Assembly (NCBI GenBank): GCA_033032865.1
Contig: JAWHQI010000079.1
Location: forward strand, 7,320,501-7,384,500
Source of the DNA: Dactylorhiza incarnata
Taxonomy: Eukaryota; Streptophyta; Magnoliopsida; Asparagales; Orchidaceae
Direction of reading: 5' to 3'
DNA length: 64,000 bases
Shown: positions 31,379 through 42,407 of the stretch, piece by piece
Layout of the letters: each line of letters begins with the position of its first letter
Numbering within the stretch: the first letter of the stretch is position 1
Made by a program: the position numbers and the translations under genes
Notes under the pieces: generated by a model
Seen by the model: only the letters and a program-made list of their open reading frames with translations
Database searches by the model: none
What the model was told of the DNA's origin: nothing

Positions 31379-32246
31379 TGATAGTTTATAGGTTAATAGT
31401 CTAATTCACCAGGGGGGGGGGGGTGAATAGGTCTCTTAGATTTTACTTAATTGTAGCTAGCTGTTAGTGAATAATAAACAAGAACTCAAGTAAGCACAAA
31501 AAGCACACAATCTTTTATAGTGGTTGCCCAAGACAGTGTGTCTATGGGTAGTACACTTTCCCCCTACACCTTTCTAACATTGTGTTAGACAAGGCAACCT
31601 CCTCCAATCTCAGCTCCAAGAACTTACAACTCAGATCCTACATCATCTCTCAGGTTTACTCCAAACCCTACCTCAGGCTAACAAGCCCTACCAACTCAGA
31701 GTGCACCCACTCATACAGCTCAGAAATCACCTTGATCTCCTACCTCAGGCCTATCAAGAAGCCCTACTCCTCAGGCAAAATTCCCTACACTCTCAGGCTC
31801 AACAACCTTACAGCTCTCAGGCTCAACAACCTTACTCTCTTAGGTTCAACAACCTTACAATCTTAGGTTCAACAACCCTACAACTCAGGCAAAGTGCCCT
31901 AAAAACTCAGAATAACACAGTTCCTACAGAGGTTAAAAGTTTAGCTTACAATAGATAACAACAATGATTTATTGTCTTATGTTGTTGATGTACAACTGGT
32001 GCAACCTTTAAGAAGGGCTGAATGAAATCTTCAGACCTTGCTCCTATCTGATCCTCATCTTCAGTAGATGAGAAAAGATCACCTAGCTCTTCTGGATAGA
32101 AGAGCTATATTCTCTCCTTGTGTATTCTTGCTGGTTTAGGAAGCAGAAGGAGAGAGCTTGTAGAAGCCGTTAATGGAACAGTAGAAAACTTTCACCTCTT
32201 TTCAACACTTAGCACAATAACCCTTTCTGAAATGCCCTAAGATGTT

Positions 32247-32254
32247 CTTTTATA
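32247..32254 (-). promoter_or_regulatory. TATA box of A LTR
   Basis: Minus strand TATAAAAG, just downstream (minus sense) of the inverted repeat and motif array. Confidence 0.65.
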
Positions 32255-32294
32255 CTCCTTCCATCTTCAACGGCTCTAAGGCTTCATTTTGGTT

Positions 32295-32394
32295 GACTTA
32301 TTTTCACCGGTCAAGCGGTTACGACCGCATGAACTGGACCTAAATTTAGGTTTGATTCATGCGGTCATAACCGCTTGATCGGTGAAAATAAGTC
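32295..32394. repeat. Inverted repeat in A LTR U3 (39-bp arms)
   Basis: Arms 32295-32333 and 32356-32394 are complementary with about two mismatches over 39 bases. They enclose a 22-base loop that contains the palindrome ACCTAAATTTAGGT. Weaker pairing extends outward to about 32279 and 32413. The arms include AAGCGGTTACGACCGCATGA. Confidence 0.9.
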
Positions 32395-32519
32395 CCCCAA
32401 ACAAAGCCTAAGGAGGGCCCTGACACCTTATGAAAGAGGATAGAATACTTTATCTTGCCTTTACAGCTGTTTGCGCTAAAAGCAAATGCCGCCAGTGTTG
32501 TCTTCAAATTTGAATCTGT

Positions 32520-32712
32520 CTAAGCAGTTGGGCTGAGACAGTCTTCCGTCTCAGCGGTTGAGCTTTCTTCGTCTTAGCGGATCTGCTGAGACTGATTATC
32601 TTCTCAGCGAATTTTGTCTATCTGCAACTCAGCTGAGGTAGACCCCTTCTCAGCGGCTCCTGGCCTTATCTCAGCGGTTCCGCTAAGACAGTGAGACCAT
32701 CTCAGCGGTTTT
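32520..32712 (-). repeat. U3 motif array of A LTR (TCTCAGCGG)
   Basis: Nine or so copies of TCTCAGCGG or variants within 190 bases (near 32530, 32549, 32571, 32585, 32612, 32628, 32648, 32669 and 32700). The inverse form CCGCTGAGAC recurs at 35905-36060, upstream of the additional ORF. Confidence 0.82.
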
Positions 32713-32865
32713 GACAGCAAACCACTGACCTTATCCCAAAGCTTGGAGTAACTTAACCCTGCATAGTCATGATGTAAAATAGGTTTTATCAAATACAATA
32801 TGTACTTAGCATTGTGAGTGATGCCTCTTCAAATCACGGGAACATTAAGGGCAATATTCCCAACA

Positions 32866-32880
32866 ATCTCCCCCAATTTG
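32866..32880 (-). other. Polypurine tract of A
   Basis: Minus strand AAATTGGGGGAGAT directly precedes the LTR start TGTTGGG. Confidence 0.8.
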
Positions 32881-33256
32881 AAGAAGGCAGAACATACGCC
32901 GATGTTAAGATACATAACCATAAAAAGAACTTATCATGACAATGTATTACATAACATTCATGATATCATAACATGTAAATGTTAACATTAATTTGGCATT
33001 ACAGAGAATGTCATGATGGATTATTTTCATGACAACATAACATCATTGTTTAACCAAAACATTAATATTGTTAACTACATATGTATAGGCACCACATAAT
33101 TTATAAAGCATTAATATAGAATAACATTAAGCTTGAATAAAAATGGCCTATCACACAAGCTGTTAATTCAACATAATTTTCACTTTCATTGCTGTCAGAA
33201 TGTTTATACATTGTTCAAATTACAATATGATTTAATGAAACACTAAATACATAAAT
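32881..33256 (-). other. AT-rich 3' non-coding region of A
   Basis: No frame of note; repeated AACATTA/CATAACAT-type words only. Confidence 0.5.
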
Positions 33257-35688
33257 CTAAGTTTTTCTCCTCTTGGATGAAGTTGAGCATTCAGCTTTAT
33301 CAACAACAATCTCCTTCCCTTTTTCAGTAGCCTCCTTGTCTTCATCAGAAGCATGTATCTCAGCTATCTTTTTCTTGTTTTCTTGCCTCTTGAAGTAAAG
33401 GTATGGATTTGTAATGCATCTAGAAGGCATCCTCCTTGGATTGTGCTTTCTCACAAGATTCTCCTTGAAGATCCTTTCCCTTTGTGTGTTTCTCTCAAGA
33501 TGCTTTATCCACTCTTCAGTTGGATAAATCCTATCAATGTCCTTGCAGACTTGTCCATGGCTCAGCCAGGCATTACGGATAATGCTCTTGGAGTCCTCAC
33601 TCCAATATTCATAATCTGGGTCATTGCCCTGCTCATCTATTTTCTTAGCCATGAATTCTTCAGCTAGCAACACTCCTTCTCTCTTCCTCCTTTTGGCAAG
33701 CTGAGCATTTTGAGCTATTTTAGCTTGTCCTTCAAAGTCAAAGTCTTCTTTTCTGTAGTTATCCAGCAAAGGAATATTCAGAGCTACCATTGTTCCTTGT
33801 AGCACTTGGAAGGCTAGTTCAGAATTTGTTTCAGCATTGACCACCTCCCCCTTTCTGGCTTATTCAACCACTTTAGCTTCTATTGTCTGGGAGGCAGCAG
33901 CTACAGAACCTGAGAGAGTTTGGAAGACATTTTCTAAGTCAGTCTTGAGGTCATCCTTCATTTTCTCCGCCTCTCCAATCATTGTTGTAGATATTTTCCA
34001 TACAAAGTCTTCAATGTGATTGCATGCCTTCTCAATTACTTCATCAGTCTTGCTGACATAGATCTTGACATATGATATGTCTTGCTCAGATAATTGGAGA
34101 TGTTTATCCATTGATCTCAGAATAGTGTTCTGAGCAACTACTAACTTCTCTGCCAGGTCAAACCATTTTGTCATTTGTTTATTAAGGAATGCAATTTCTT
34201 CCTAAATATCCTTAATTTTTGCCATGACTTCTTTCTTTACAAATAACTATCAATATAATTCTTAATTGAAGACATGTGGTTCAATTAGTGCGCTCATTGA
34301 ACTGATGAGCTTATCATGTGATACTGCAGATGTCTGGTCTTCAGCTGCCACTGGCTCCATTGCCTGCTGATCATGCTCCCCCTCAGCTTGAGCAGGGAAG
34401 TGCTCCCCTCAGCTTTATCACTTGGCTGGGCTTCAACATCCATCTTTGCTTGCTCCCCCTCAATTGGAGCACCTTCAACTTCCTTATCAGAAGATCTCTT
34501 CTGCTGCTCACCCTCAGATGGGGCATCATCCTGGTCCTTATTATCTCCCCAGTAATCTGTTGGTTCAACAGTAATTAGCTAAAATTTATTCTCTGGATTT
34601 GATATAATTAAGTCAATCTTACCCTGTAGGTCATCATCAAAGACCCCTTGATCATCCTTATGGTCTTCTGAAGAGGATTGAACATGCTGAATACTTTTAT
34701 CAACAACATCAGCAGCAATAGCATCCTGATCCTTCTGATGCTCTTTCTCAGCAGCATCATCCTTTTCTTTATCATGCTCTTTCTCAGCAGCATGGCCGTC
34801 ATGACCTTCATTGTCATGGTATCCTCCTTGATCATCCTTGGGAGGACTACTGGCTGGTCCTTGATTGTCCACAGCTGGGACATTTTCTTCTGCCTCTGAC
34901 CCAAAATCAAAGCAGATCAATCTGGCTTTCCTCAGCCCCTTGACTAGAATTTTCTTCTTCTCCTTGGGCTCAGAGGGTTGGCTCATGGGGAGGACCCTTG
35001 AGAACCTGTCCAAGGTCTTGATATCCATCCTTTTCAGATAATGGAGGTTTGTTCCTTTTGACTTATCAAAGTCCTCTGGGTAGGTGTTCAGTAGGTAAAG
35101 TGAGAGAATTTTGCCTAGGTTGGGGGCCTGCAGACATTCTCTAATCCTTTGAAATAGAACAACTGTACAGGAAGTCTTCTTCTTTAGAATTACTCTTGAC
35201 ATCAATTCAAACATGTGTTTAGAAATTGTGTCATGTGATCCAGGCTTGCATAATAGTGCCTTGTCAACTATATCAGAGAGCAGCTTGTCTCTCTGATTGA
35301 AGAATTTCCTCTTTAGTGAGCCAATCTTGGCATCAATATAATCACACCACTTCAGTGCTTGGTCTTTATCTCTTTCAGATACTTCTTCTTCGTCTTCTTG
35401 ACTGCAAGAGGGCAGCTGAAAGGCCTTCTCTATCTTCCTTGGAGAGATCTTTATTCTTATGTTTCCTATCTTAGCCTTGATGGAAGAAGTAGAGGATGAC
35501 AACTTGGCACTGTTGTAGAATTCCAGAACTTCAGTTCTGAGAATTACACATGGCTCAGATAGGAGATATTCCAATCCTTGGTCAGTTAGAAGTAGAATCA
35601 CTTCTCTAATCTCTGTTGGGGCATGCTGGAATCCATTCCTAACTATTTCATAACCTTCTTGGAGATCTTTTGCCATCTTTGGCGCCAT
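33257..35688 (-). pseudogene. Additional ORF of copia A (after RNase H), broken
   Basis: Starts at the ATG at 35688 (MAPKMAKDLQEGY), 99 bases after a TATA box. The first frame (35688-34579, 369 codons) has a globular N-terminal 230 residues (YLLSEPCVILRTEVLEFYN, RIKISPRKIEKAFQLPSC, CKPGSHDTISKHMFELMSRV). A very acidic, His/Asp/Glu-rich segment with the repeat AAEKEH(D/Q)K follows. A frameshift region (34175-34578) leads to 34174-33257, with one stop at 33860-33862. That part has a coiled coil (EKMKDDLKTDLENVFQTLS) and a basic tail (SSKRRKT) resembling a nuclear localisation signal. I see no transmembrane or signal peptide, so the label env-like is doubtful. The N-terminus may belong to the putative plant transposon-protein families; this is unconfirmed. 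Confidence 0.72.
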
Positions 35689-35786
35689 TACTTCTCAAGA
35701 ACGAGTCGCTGAGACGGGGTGGAAAAGGGTTCGTCTCGCCGGCTAGGGTGAAAAAGGATTGTAATTTATTTAATCAACACTCTCCT

Positions 35787-35794
35787 ATTTATAG
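35787..35794 (-). promoter_or_regulatory. Internal TATA box of A, before the additional ORF
   Basis: Minus strand TATAAATA in CCTCTATAAATAGGAGAG, a strong plant TATA context, 99 bases upstream of the ATG at 35688 and downstream of the CGCTGAGAC array. Confidence 0.7.
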
Positions 35795-35904
35795 AGGCTT
35801 ATCTTAGGTTTAGATTTGCCCTAATGAAATATGTTATTTGACTAATCAATTTAATTGATTTAATATTGCAGACTTGTCAATTAGGGTATAATTTAATTTA
35901 ACCA

Positions 35905-36065
35905 GTCCGTCTCAGCAAAATCGCTGAGACGGAGTTGTAATCCGCTGGGACAAAGTATTGTCAACCGCTGAGACAGTTTTAGCCATCCTAGTGTTTCCGC
36001 TGAGACCTTCTCAGCTGTTTTAACAGTTCAGCTAAAATTTTTTCAGCTGACCTCTCACTGCCTAT
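35905..36065 (-). promoter_or_regulatory. Internal motif array of A upstream of the additional ORF
   Basis: CGCTGAGAC/GTCTCAGC-type motifs at about 35912, 35924, 35941, 35965, 35998 and 36012, plus a further copy at 35706 in the leader. The core is that of the array in A's own LTR. With the TATA box it forms what looks like a second, LTR-like promoter. The 160 bases between 36066 and 36225 show nothing else. Confidence 0.72.
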
Positions 36066-36225
36066 CAGTGAACTATATAATTAGGATTCTTTCTAGTCCT
36101 AAACATGCTACTAAGTGTTTTAGATAGCAACTTATCCTATCATAGCTTGTGATACATGTTTACATGTTTTAATAAAGTTAAGGAATAAAATAATGTGCAA
36201 GATAAATAATTGGACATAATAAAGT

Positions 36226-36594
36226 CTATTCTAGATTTAACATACCAAGCTCAATTTTAAAAGCATTAAATTTTGCCTTATCCAATGGTTTTGTAAAGAT
36301 ATCGGCTACTTGTTTGTCAGTGAGGACATATTCAAGGCATATATCTTTACTTTCAACATGCTCTCTTATAAAATGATACCTTATCTCTATATGCTTAGTC
36401 CTATTATGTGAGACAGGATTCTTAGCTATAGAGATAGCATTGGATGAGTCACAATACAAAGGAGAATTACTTACTTTGAGGTTGTAATCCTTTAGCTGTT
36501 GTTGCATCCACAATAGTTGTGCACAATAGCTCCTTGCAACAATATATTCAGATTCGGCAGTGGATATAGCCACACTGGTCTGCTTTTTGCTGCT
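36226..36594 (-). pseudogene. Copia A RNase H
   Basis: Reads [79 protein letters not shown]: the standard copia RNase H C-terminus. It is in the same frame as the RT above, separated only by the TAG at 36595-36597, which replaces the usual Trp of the SWSSKKQ motif. Confidence 0.9.
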
Positions 36595-37735
36595 CTATGA
36601 GATCAGCCTCCTTCCTAAGAATTGACAAGTCCCACTTGTGCTTTTCCTATCTTCCTTGCATCCTGCAAAATCTGCATTTGAAAAGCCAATTAGTTCAAAA
36701 TCATTGTTCCTAGGGCACCAAAGGCCAAGATGTTGGATGCCCTTAAGGTTTCTCAAAATCCTCTTTGCAGCTGAGTAATGAGATTTTTTAGGGCATGCTT
36801 GGTACCTAGCACAAACACATGTAGCATACATAATGTCTGGTCTACTGGTAGTTAGATACAAAAGGGATCCAATAATGAACCTGTACATGGATTCATCAAA
36901 GGGCTTACCCTTTTCATCCTTGTCCAGGGAAATGTTGGACCCCATGGGAGTTTTCATGGTGGAAGCTGATTCCATCCTAAACTTCTTAATAAGCTCCCCA
37001 GTATACTTGGTCTGAGAGATGAAAATCCCCTCATCAGACTGTTTCACTTGGAGGCCTAAGAAGTACTTGAGCTCTCCCAGACTGCTCATCTCAAACTCCC
37101 CCTGCATAAGGTTGGCAAACCTTTTGCAAAGGTTGTCATCTGTAGACCCAAAAATTATGTCATCAACATAAATTTGGACTAGGAAACTTTTGCCCTTTGT
37201 TTCCCTAAGAAACAATGTACTGTCTATCTTTCCCCTCAAGAACTTGTTCTTGATGAGAAAGCTAGACAAAGTCTCATACCAAGCCATAGGGGCTTGCTTT
37301 AGACCATATAGTGCTTTCCTAAGCAAATAAACATGAGAGGAAAGAGTTGGATGAACAAAACCCGAGGGATGCTCCACATATACCTCTTCCTTCAGAATGT
37401 CATTCAAAAATACTGATTTGACATCCATCTGGTATACCTTTAACCCCTTGTGGGCAGCATAGGCAAGGAATAACCTTATTGCTTCTAACCTGGCACTAAG
37501 TCAATACCTTCTTCTTGGCTGTACCCCTTGGCCACCAGTATAGCCTTATTCTTGATGACGGTACCATTCTCATCAAGCTTGTTCCTGTAGATACACTTGG
37601 TGCTAATGATGTTGTGTCCTTAAGGCTTTGGCACTAATTTCTACACCTTGCACCTCTTGAACTGAAGCAACTCTTCTTGCATTACTCGAATCCAGAAGGT
37701 AACTTCATTTGCTTCTTCAAATTTCTTGGACTCCA
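36595..37735 (-). pseudogene. Copia A reverse transcriptase
   Basis: From 37428 to 36598 the frame is open: [36 protein letters not shown], catalytic [32 protein letters not shown], and the first RNase H residue region GFSNADFAG, in which the usual Asp of SDADFAG is Asn. The N-terminus (37429-37735) holds stops and frameshifts (TKCIYRNKLDENGTV near 37560). The upstream pol continues at 60331, since B inserted at 37735/60331 with duplication CTCCA. Confidence 0.9.
37731..37735. repeat. Target duplication of gypsy B, left copy (CTCCA)
   Basis: Repeated at 60331-60335. Both flanks are copia A pol in the same orientation. Confidence 0.93.
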
Positions 37736-38157
37736 TGATAAGTAGTATTTATGTAACTTTTAATTGAATTTTTTGTAATTATTTAATATGAATTTTCTTC
37801 TTTTATGTCAATTGTAGGATATAAGTAGTTCTTTTGTATTTTTAATTCTAACTTAGCTTAATTTCAATTTTTGCAGAATTTCAGGAGAAATTGGTGAAAT
37901 TTATAAGTCACACCCTTGGTCACGCCCGTGACCAAGGGCATGTAACCTGAAGATCAAGCTAGATTTGATGCCGCGATGCTTGAGCCAGTCCACACCAAGT
38001 CACGACCTAGGTCACGCCCATTACCCAAAGTCACGCCCGTGACCCTGGGCATGTAAACTTAGAGTCTGTCCCAGCTAGCTGCCGTGGAGACGTGGAGATG
38101 CTGTCGAGAAGTCAACCTAAGTCACGCCTGAGACCCAGATGTCACGGTCGTGACTTG
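37736..38157 (+). repeat. 5' LTR of gypsy B, part 1
   Basis: Begins TGATAAGTAGTATTTAT and matches 58596-59019 closely. It is cut at ACTTG (38153-38157) by element C. It includes part of the GTCACGCCCGTGACC motif array (37909-38155). Confidence 0.93.
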
Positions 38158-38399
38158 TGTAACATACCCCAAACAACTAGACCGCTAAGTTGGTTTTGTC
38201 ATGACTAGGTCATGACAAAACCATAGGAAGATCTTAAGACCATGTGAATTTAGGAGAGAAGGAGAAAACCTAAGTGGTCTGCAATTAGTAATCTTTAGAT
38301 ACCAAGCCTAGGGTTGGACTTTAGAGCCTCACCTTGAACCTTTAACCCCACCATAACATCCCTAACACATTAGGGGTCTCCTTAGAGCACCAAGGACTC

Positions 38400-38785
38400 A
38401 TTGGGGGTCAACCAAAGAGGCCAAATTGACTTAAGTCAATCCTAACCCTAAATTGGTCAAACTAACTCAATTAGGGTCAATTAGCATTCACTATGCCAAA
38501 TTGACCTTGCCCCTATCCTTATAGGGATACTAGAGACCTAATGGACCCAAAAGCCCGATCTTGGGACCTCCAAATTGGCCAATTTAACCTAAGTCAACCC
38601 TAGCCCCAATTTGGTCAAAAGTGCCATATTAAGGGGCAATTCACCCCCACCTTGCCAAATTGACCATACCTAGACCTTCCTAACCCTTGAGGGAGTCCAA
38701 GGGGTCACTACCCACCCATTGTGGTCAACCCAAATGGTCAATTTGACCAAAGTCAACCTTGTCCTAAATAAGGTCAAAATGACCT
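38400..38785 (+). promoter_or_regulatory. TTGAC (W-box core) cluster in C
   Basis: About 14 copies of TTGAC or GTCAA in under 400 bases, against less than one expected by chance, often as CCAAATTGACC or TTGGTCAAA. TTGAC followed by C or T is the core bound by plant WRKY factors. The cluster lies 240-630 bases from the LTR start, the same relative position as the arrays in the other LTRs. Confidence 0.7.
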
Positions 38786-38916
38786 AATTTGCCCAAATCA
38801 AGCCCAATCTTCTTGGGCTAGACCCAATTGAGGTGGTCCACCACCTAATGGGGTTGAGTGTACTTATTAGGCCATTCAATTTTAGGGAAATCGGCTAGGA
38901 GAGAGAAAACCCAATT

Positions 38917-38918
<2 letters not shown>

Positions 38919-38999
<81 letters not shown>

Positions 39000-39013
39000 G
39001 AGAGAGAGAGAGA
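38919..39013. repeat. (GA)n microsatellite in C
   Basis: About 95 bases of nearly pure GA with one GTGAG interruption. On its minus strand it encodes a spurious Leu/Ser frame. Confidence 0.97.
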
Positions 39014-41594
39014 AGGGGGAGTTAATGGAGGAGAAGAAGAAACCCCCAAATCCCTCCATTGATGGCACCATTCATCTCCTCTTGGGGAGAGGATAAGTTT
39101 CCAGCCTTCTACCGGCCACATTGATGCTCAATTCAACCTCCGAAGTGTAACCGAAATCTCCACTTATGGCCATTAATGGCAATTCGAGTAACTCCTCCCC
39201 CATGGCCTCAATTGACCTATTTAACACCTTCAGAGATCGGAAAGGAGTGAAACCCCCCTCTTCCCTGAAGAAATCAAGCTCAGCAAGTGCAAATCGGCAT
39301 GGCACCAAAAGCTCCACCACCGGCAATGGGGACTCGCCGGAATATATGCCACCAGGCCACGAATCAGGTCCGATCCGCCTCCTCTCCCTTAGTGCTAGAT
39401 AGTCATCTAGATCAGGGCTTGATTCCAGCCAAATTGGGCTCGAATCAAGATTCCGATAGGGCTCATTTCGAGCCCTTTTTCCCTCGCAAAAACTCCTCAC
39501 TTCGGCCACCTCCGTCCGACCAACCACCCCTAATCGCCGGCCACCACCTCAACGAAGGTGGTGGTGGCATTGGCCGGTCGGGGCGGCGCTCAGGTGGCCG
39601 GGAAAGTGAGGAGGAAGGAGGCCCAGGATGGGATAATCTCAGCCCTTGGCTGAAGGCAGACGATGAACCAGAGCCGCATGATTTGCGCCAAGATTTGTGC
39701 CAGATCATTAGATATGATATTTTATTATTTGTATTAATGTCACACATTTTGCAGTACTTTGTTTTAATTATTAAAAATAGTAGAGCCCCTTTGGTGAAAA
39801 AGTGCCCAACATCAATATTGTATCCTTGGGTGTGTAGTTTAATTGAAAATTTGTTTCAGGCCAATAGGAGCACTGTAGCTCCCTGTAGAGCCATTTTGGT
39901 AGGACTGGTCCCTAGGGTAGGGCAGTCACCTTTTCTTGAATAACTCTTGATAGGGAAATGCTATGGGCCTAAAAATTGAAACCAAGGCTATTTGTACTAA
40001 CCCCCTTAACATATCCAAGGATGGGAGTTTTAGGAGAACATTTTTCTAATGTTTTTGTAATAATTTCATAATTCATATGTTAATTAATTAAAGGGTCTAA
40101 TGACCTCCAATCCCCTCCAAGTTTTGGTGGGTGCTCCTTAGGGTTATTATATGACCTTGGTAAAAATTTTAGCCCAATTGGGACTGATTTAGTTGGCTAA
40201 TTTGTTAACCCAAGTTTGGTCAAACTAGGTCAAAATTGGGTATGGTGCTCAATTTAGGGTATTGTGGTCAAATCTCATCAACATGATGTGAAACCTTGAC
40301 CACTGGTTTAGGATCACCTAAAACACCTCCATGAGTGATTTGGGGTGATGTGGGGTGGATATGCCCTAGAACCCTAGCTTTACCCCTAGGGTTGCACTTT
40401 GAGCTTTGTGAAGGACATGGGGTCAAATGTTCTTGAATGGTTATGGAACTTGGTGGACAAGTTCATAGGGTGTAATTAGGCCCTAGGTAATTTTATAAGA
40501 ATTTTAGGAGCAATTATCCCCTTTGAAATAGGTCATAATCCCTTTAGGGAAAGTTCTTATAGGAGAAATATACATGCACAAATGGTCTTGGATGATGATG
40601 AAACCTTGGTAGTGTCTTTATAATCATATTATAGAGCTCTTGTAATTTTTGTGTAATTAATGAAATGATTTAACCAGTACTTCATTCACAAGGCACTTAT
40701 TTGTCTTAGGTTAAGAAAAATAATTGAGGGTCCAATGCTCTCTGGGAAATTTTGCAACTTGGTGATAGGACATTTCAGGGCACTAGGAAGCTCTGTGAAT
40801 ATTTGTAGAATTTTTGGAGATTGTTATCAGTAGGCTACTTCACAACATGTCCTAACTGGGATTTTCTTAAAATATTTATTTAGGTGAGAAAATGATTACC
40901 ATAAATTGTGAAACTCAGTCAGTAAGCCTTTCTGATCATTTTAGAGATCTGATATTTTTTCCATAATTTCTGGACAAGTATTTTTGGTGCTTCATGCTTT
41001 AATTTCTAATTTGGGCTAATCATTCAATAATATAGTTATAGGTCAATCCCTTACTGCAAAATTGTGATATTCTGTATTTACTGTTATTTTGGCATGATAG
41101 ATTTACCATAATTTTATGGGAGCCATATCATAAGAATACCTTACACATCATGTTCATACTTGGCAAATGTTGGAGAAATTAAAATAAATGCTAAAGAATT
41201 AAGGAAAAATATGATTCTCTAGATTTAGTCTTATAATACCAAGATAGTCTTGCAGTAATAATCTTGTGTCATGTGGATGATTATTTGGAGTACCTCTACC
41301 TATGTAGTTCGTATAGCTCATTTGGTCTGCGTATAGTAAAACTGTGAAACTTGGATGTTTAGTGACCTATCAAGTGGAAATGGCATGTAGTTGGTGTACA
41401 TGGTCAGGATGAAGAGGTTGAGGTCACCAAAAAGGAGTTTATCTGATAAGAGTGCTTGGTGAGTTAAGGGCAAGGTTGTGCCGGGATCGACGAAAGATCG
41501 TCTTTCCCCTTAGAAGGTCATAAAATACGTAGGGTAATCCAAGTGTAATGATAAGAAGGGTATACTTGTGGGTAGCCACTAATAATATTAAGTG
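39014..41594 (+). other. Non-coding body of C
   Basis: Frames of 150-220 codons at 39072-39527 (minus) and 39287-39943 (plus) overlap each other. They are low-complexity (Pro/Gly/Arg) and match no family I know, so I read them as chance frames in GC-rich LTR DNA. The remaining sequence is AT-rich without genes. Confidence 0.5.
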
Positions 41595-41690
41595 CCTTGG
41601 AAAGGTAGCTTTGGGGTGTCATCCCATTATAGTTCCTAGTACCGTAGCGAGCCCCTTACAGGGTAGTCCTCGGGAAGTCCTTGGTTAACC
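41595..41690 (+). repeat. 95-nt conserved box, copy in C
   Basis: Aligns without gaps to 51125-51219 and 57386-57481 of gypsy B: shared blocks are TTGGAAAGG, a TTTGGG..TCAT.CC core, CCTAGTACC, CCTCGGGAAGTCC. It has diverged from the B copies but is clearly the same box. Confidence 0.75.
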
Positions 41691-42407
41691 CTAAAGTGTA
41701 GGAATAAATGGCGGTGTAAGGTTAACTTAATACAGCACACACCCACACCTCGTGATTATGGGAGTTTAGTTTGTTTGGTTTTACGAGCGGTAGGCTCGGT
41801 GGTCATAGCAGTGGACTAGCTAGTTCAGTGAGCTTGTGACTCAGTAATGCTTGTTGTTACGGACGGGTTGGTCCGGTGAGCTGTTGGCTCGGAAGGTCAT
41901 GATGACGGGCAGGTTAGACAGGTAGCTTATGACCTGGAGATAGATGGTAAATATGTTTGCATGTGCATAAAGGTGGTGGGTCCTTATTGTTGATGGTCAT
42001 TGCACCGACATTGATACTTGGGCTCGGTAAGTGTGGGTAACCATTTACCAAGACAAGTCTGGTGGTCTAACTAGCAAGAGTACGCAAGAGCTCCGCTGTT
42101 GTGTTCTTAGCGTTGAGACGTACGTTAGGTCTAGGTTAGGTAGTGCAAATACCTACCTAGAGGTGGGCGAGGCCCAACCCACCACTTCTGTTTGCCACTA
42201 CGGGAGTATCCTGGGAGTTTTGCTAGCTCCAAAAAGGGGGAACTAAAGGTCTATGCATACAGAGTCGTAGTGTGTGAGTTGCACTTGTATGATCATAACA
42301 TCAAATGACATACCTTGCATGACATAGCATAAACATTGCATTTCAACCCCTACCCCTATCGTATGAATTGGTTATGAGAGTTTTTATACGATAGGCCCTG
42401 CTAAACG
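41691..42407 (+). other. Non-coding part of C left of copia D
   Basis: GGTAGGCTCGGTGGTCAT / GGTTGGTCCGGTGAGCTG-type degenerate repeats with GGCTCGG words (41787-42030), no gene. Ends with the duplication AAACG (42403-42407). Confidence 0.5.

Larger units (their letters stand above)
31379..32865 (-). repeat. 3' LTR of copia A (1487 bp)
   Basis: Ends on the + strand TGATAG... and ...ATATTCCCAACA. It has a 12-G tract at 31412-31423 next to GTGAATAG, an imperfect Pro-like direct repeat region (AGGTTCAACAACC(T/C)TAC, 31795-31890), the TCTCAGCGG motif array and a long inverted repeat. The outer minus-strand start (TGTTGGGAATATTG) resembles K and I. Confidence 0.85.

Noticed and set aside
33257..35688. 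Calling the additional ORF of A an envelope gene
   Set aside because: No signal peptide, transmembrane segment or cleavage site is visible; the protein is acidic and soluble-looking with a basic tail.
39072..39943. Overlapping 151- and 218-codon frames in C as host or element genes
   Set aside because: They overlap on opposite strands, are low-complexity, and lie in GC-rich LTR sequence next to a GA microsatellite; no family motif.
42031..42246. 71-codon frame as a small gene
   Set aside because: Within degenerate repeats of C; no supporting signal.
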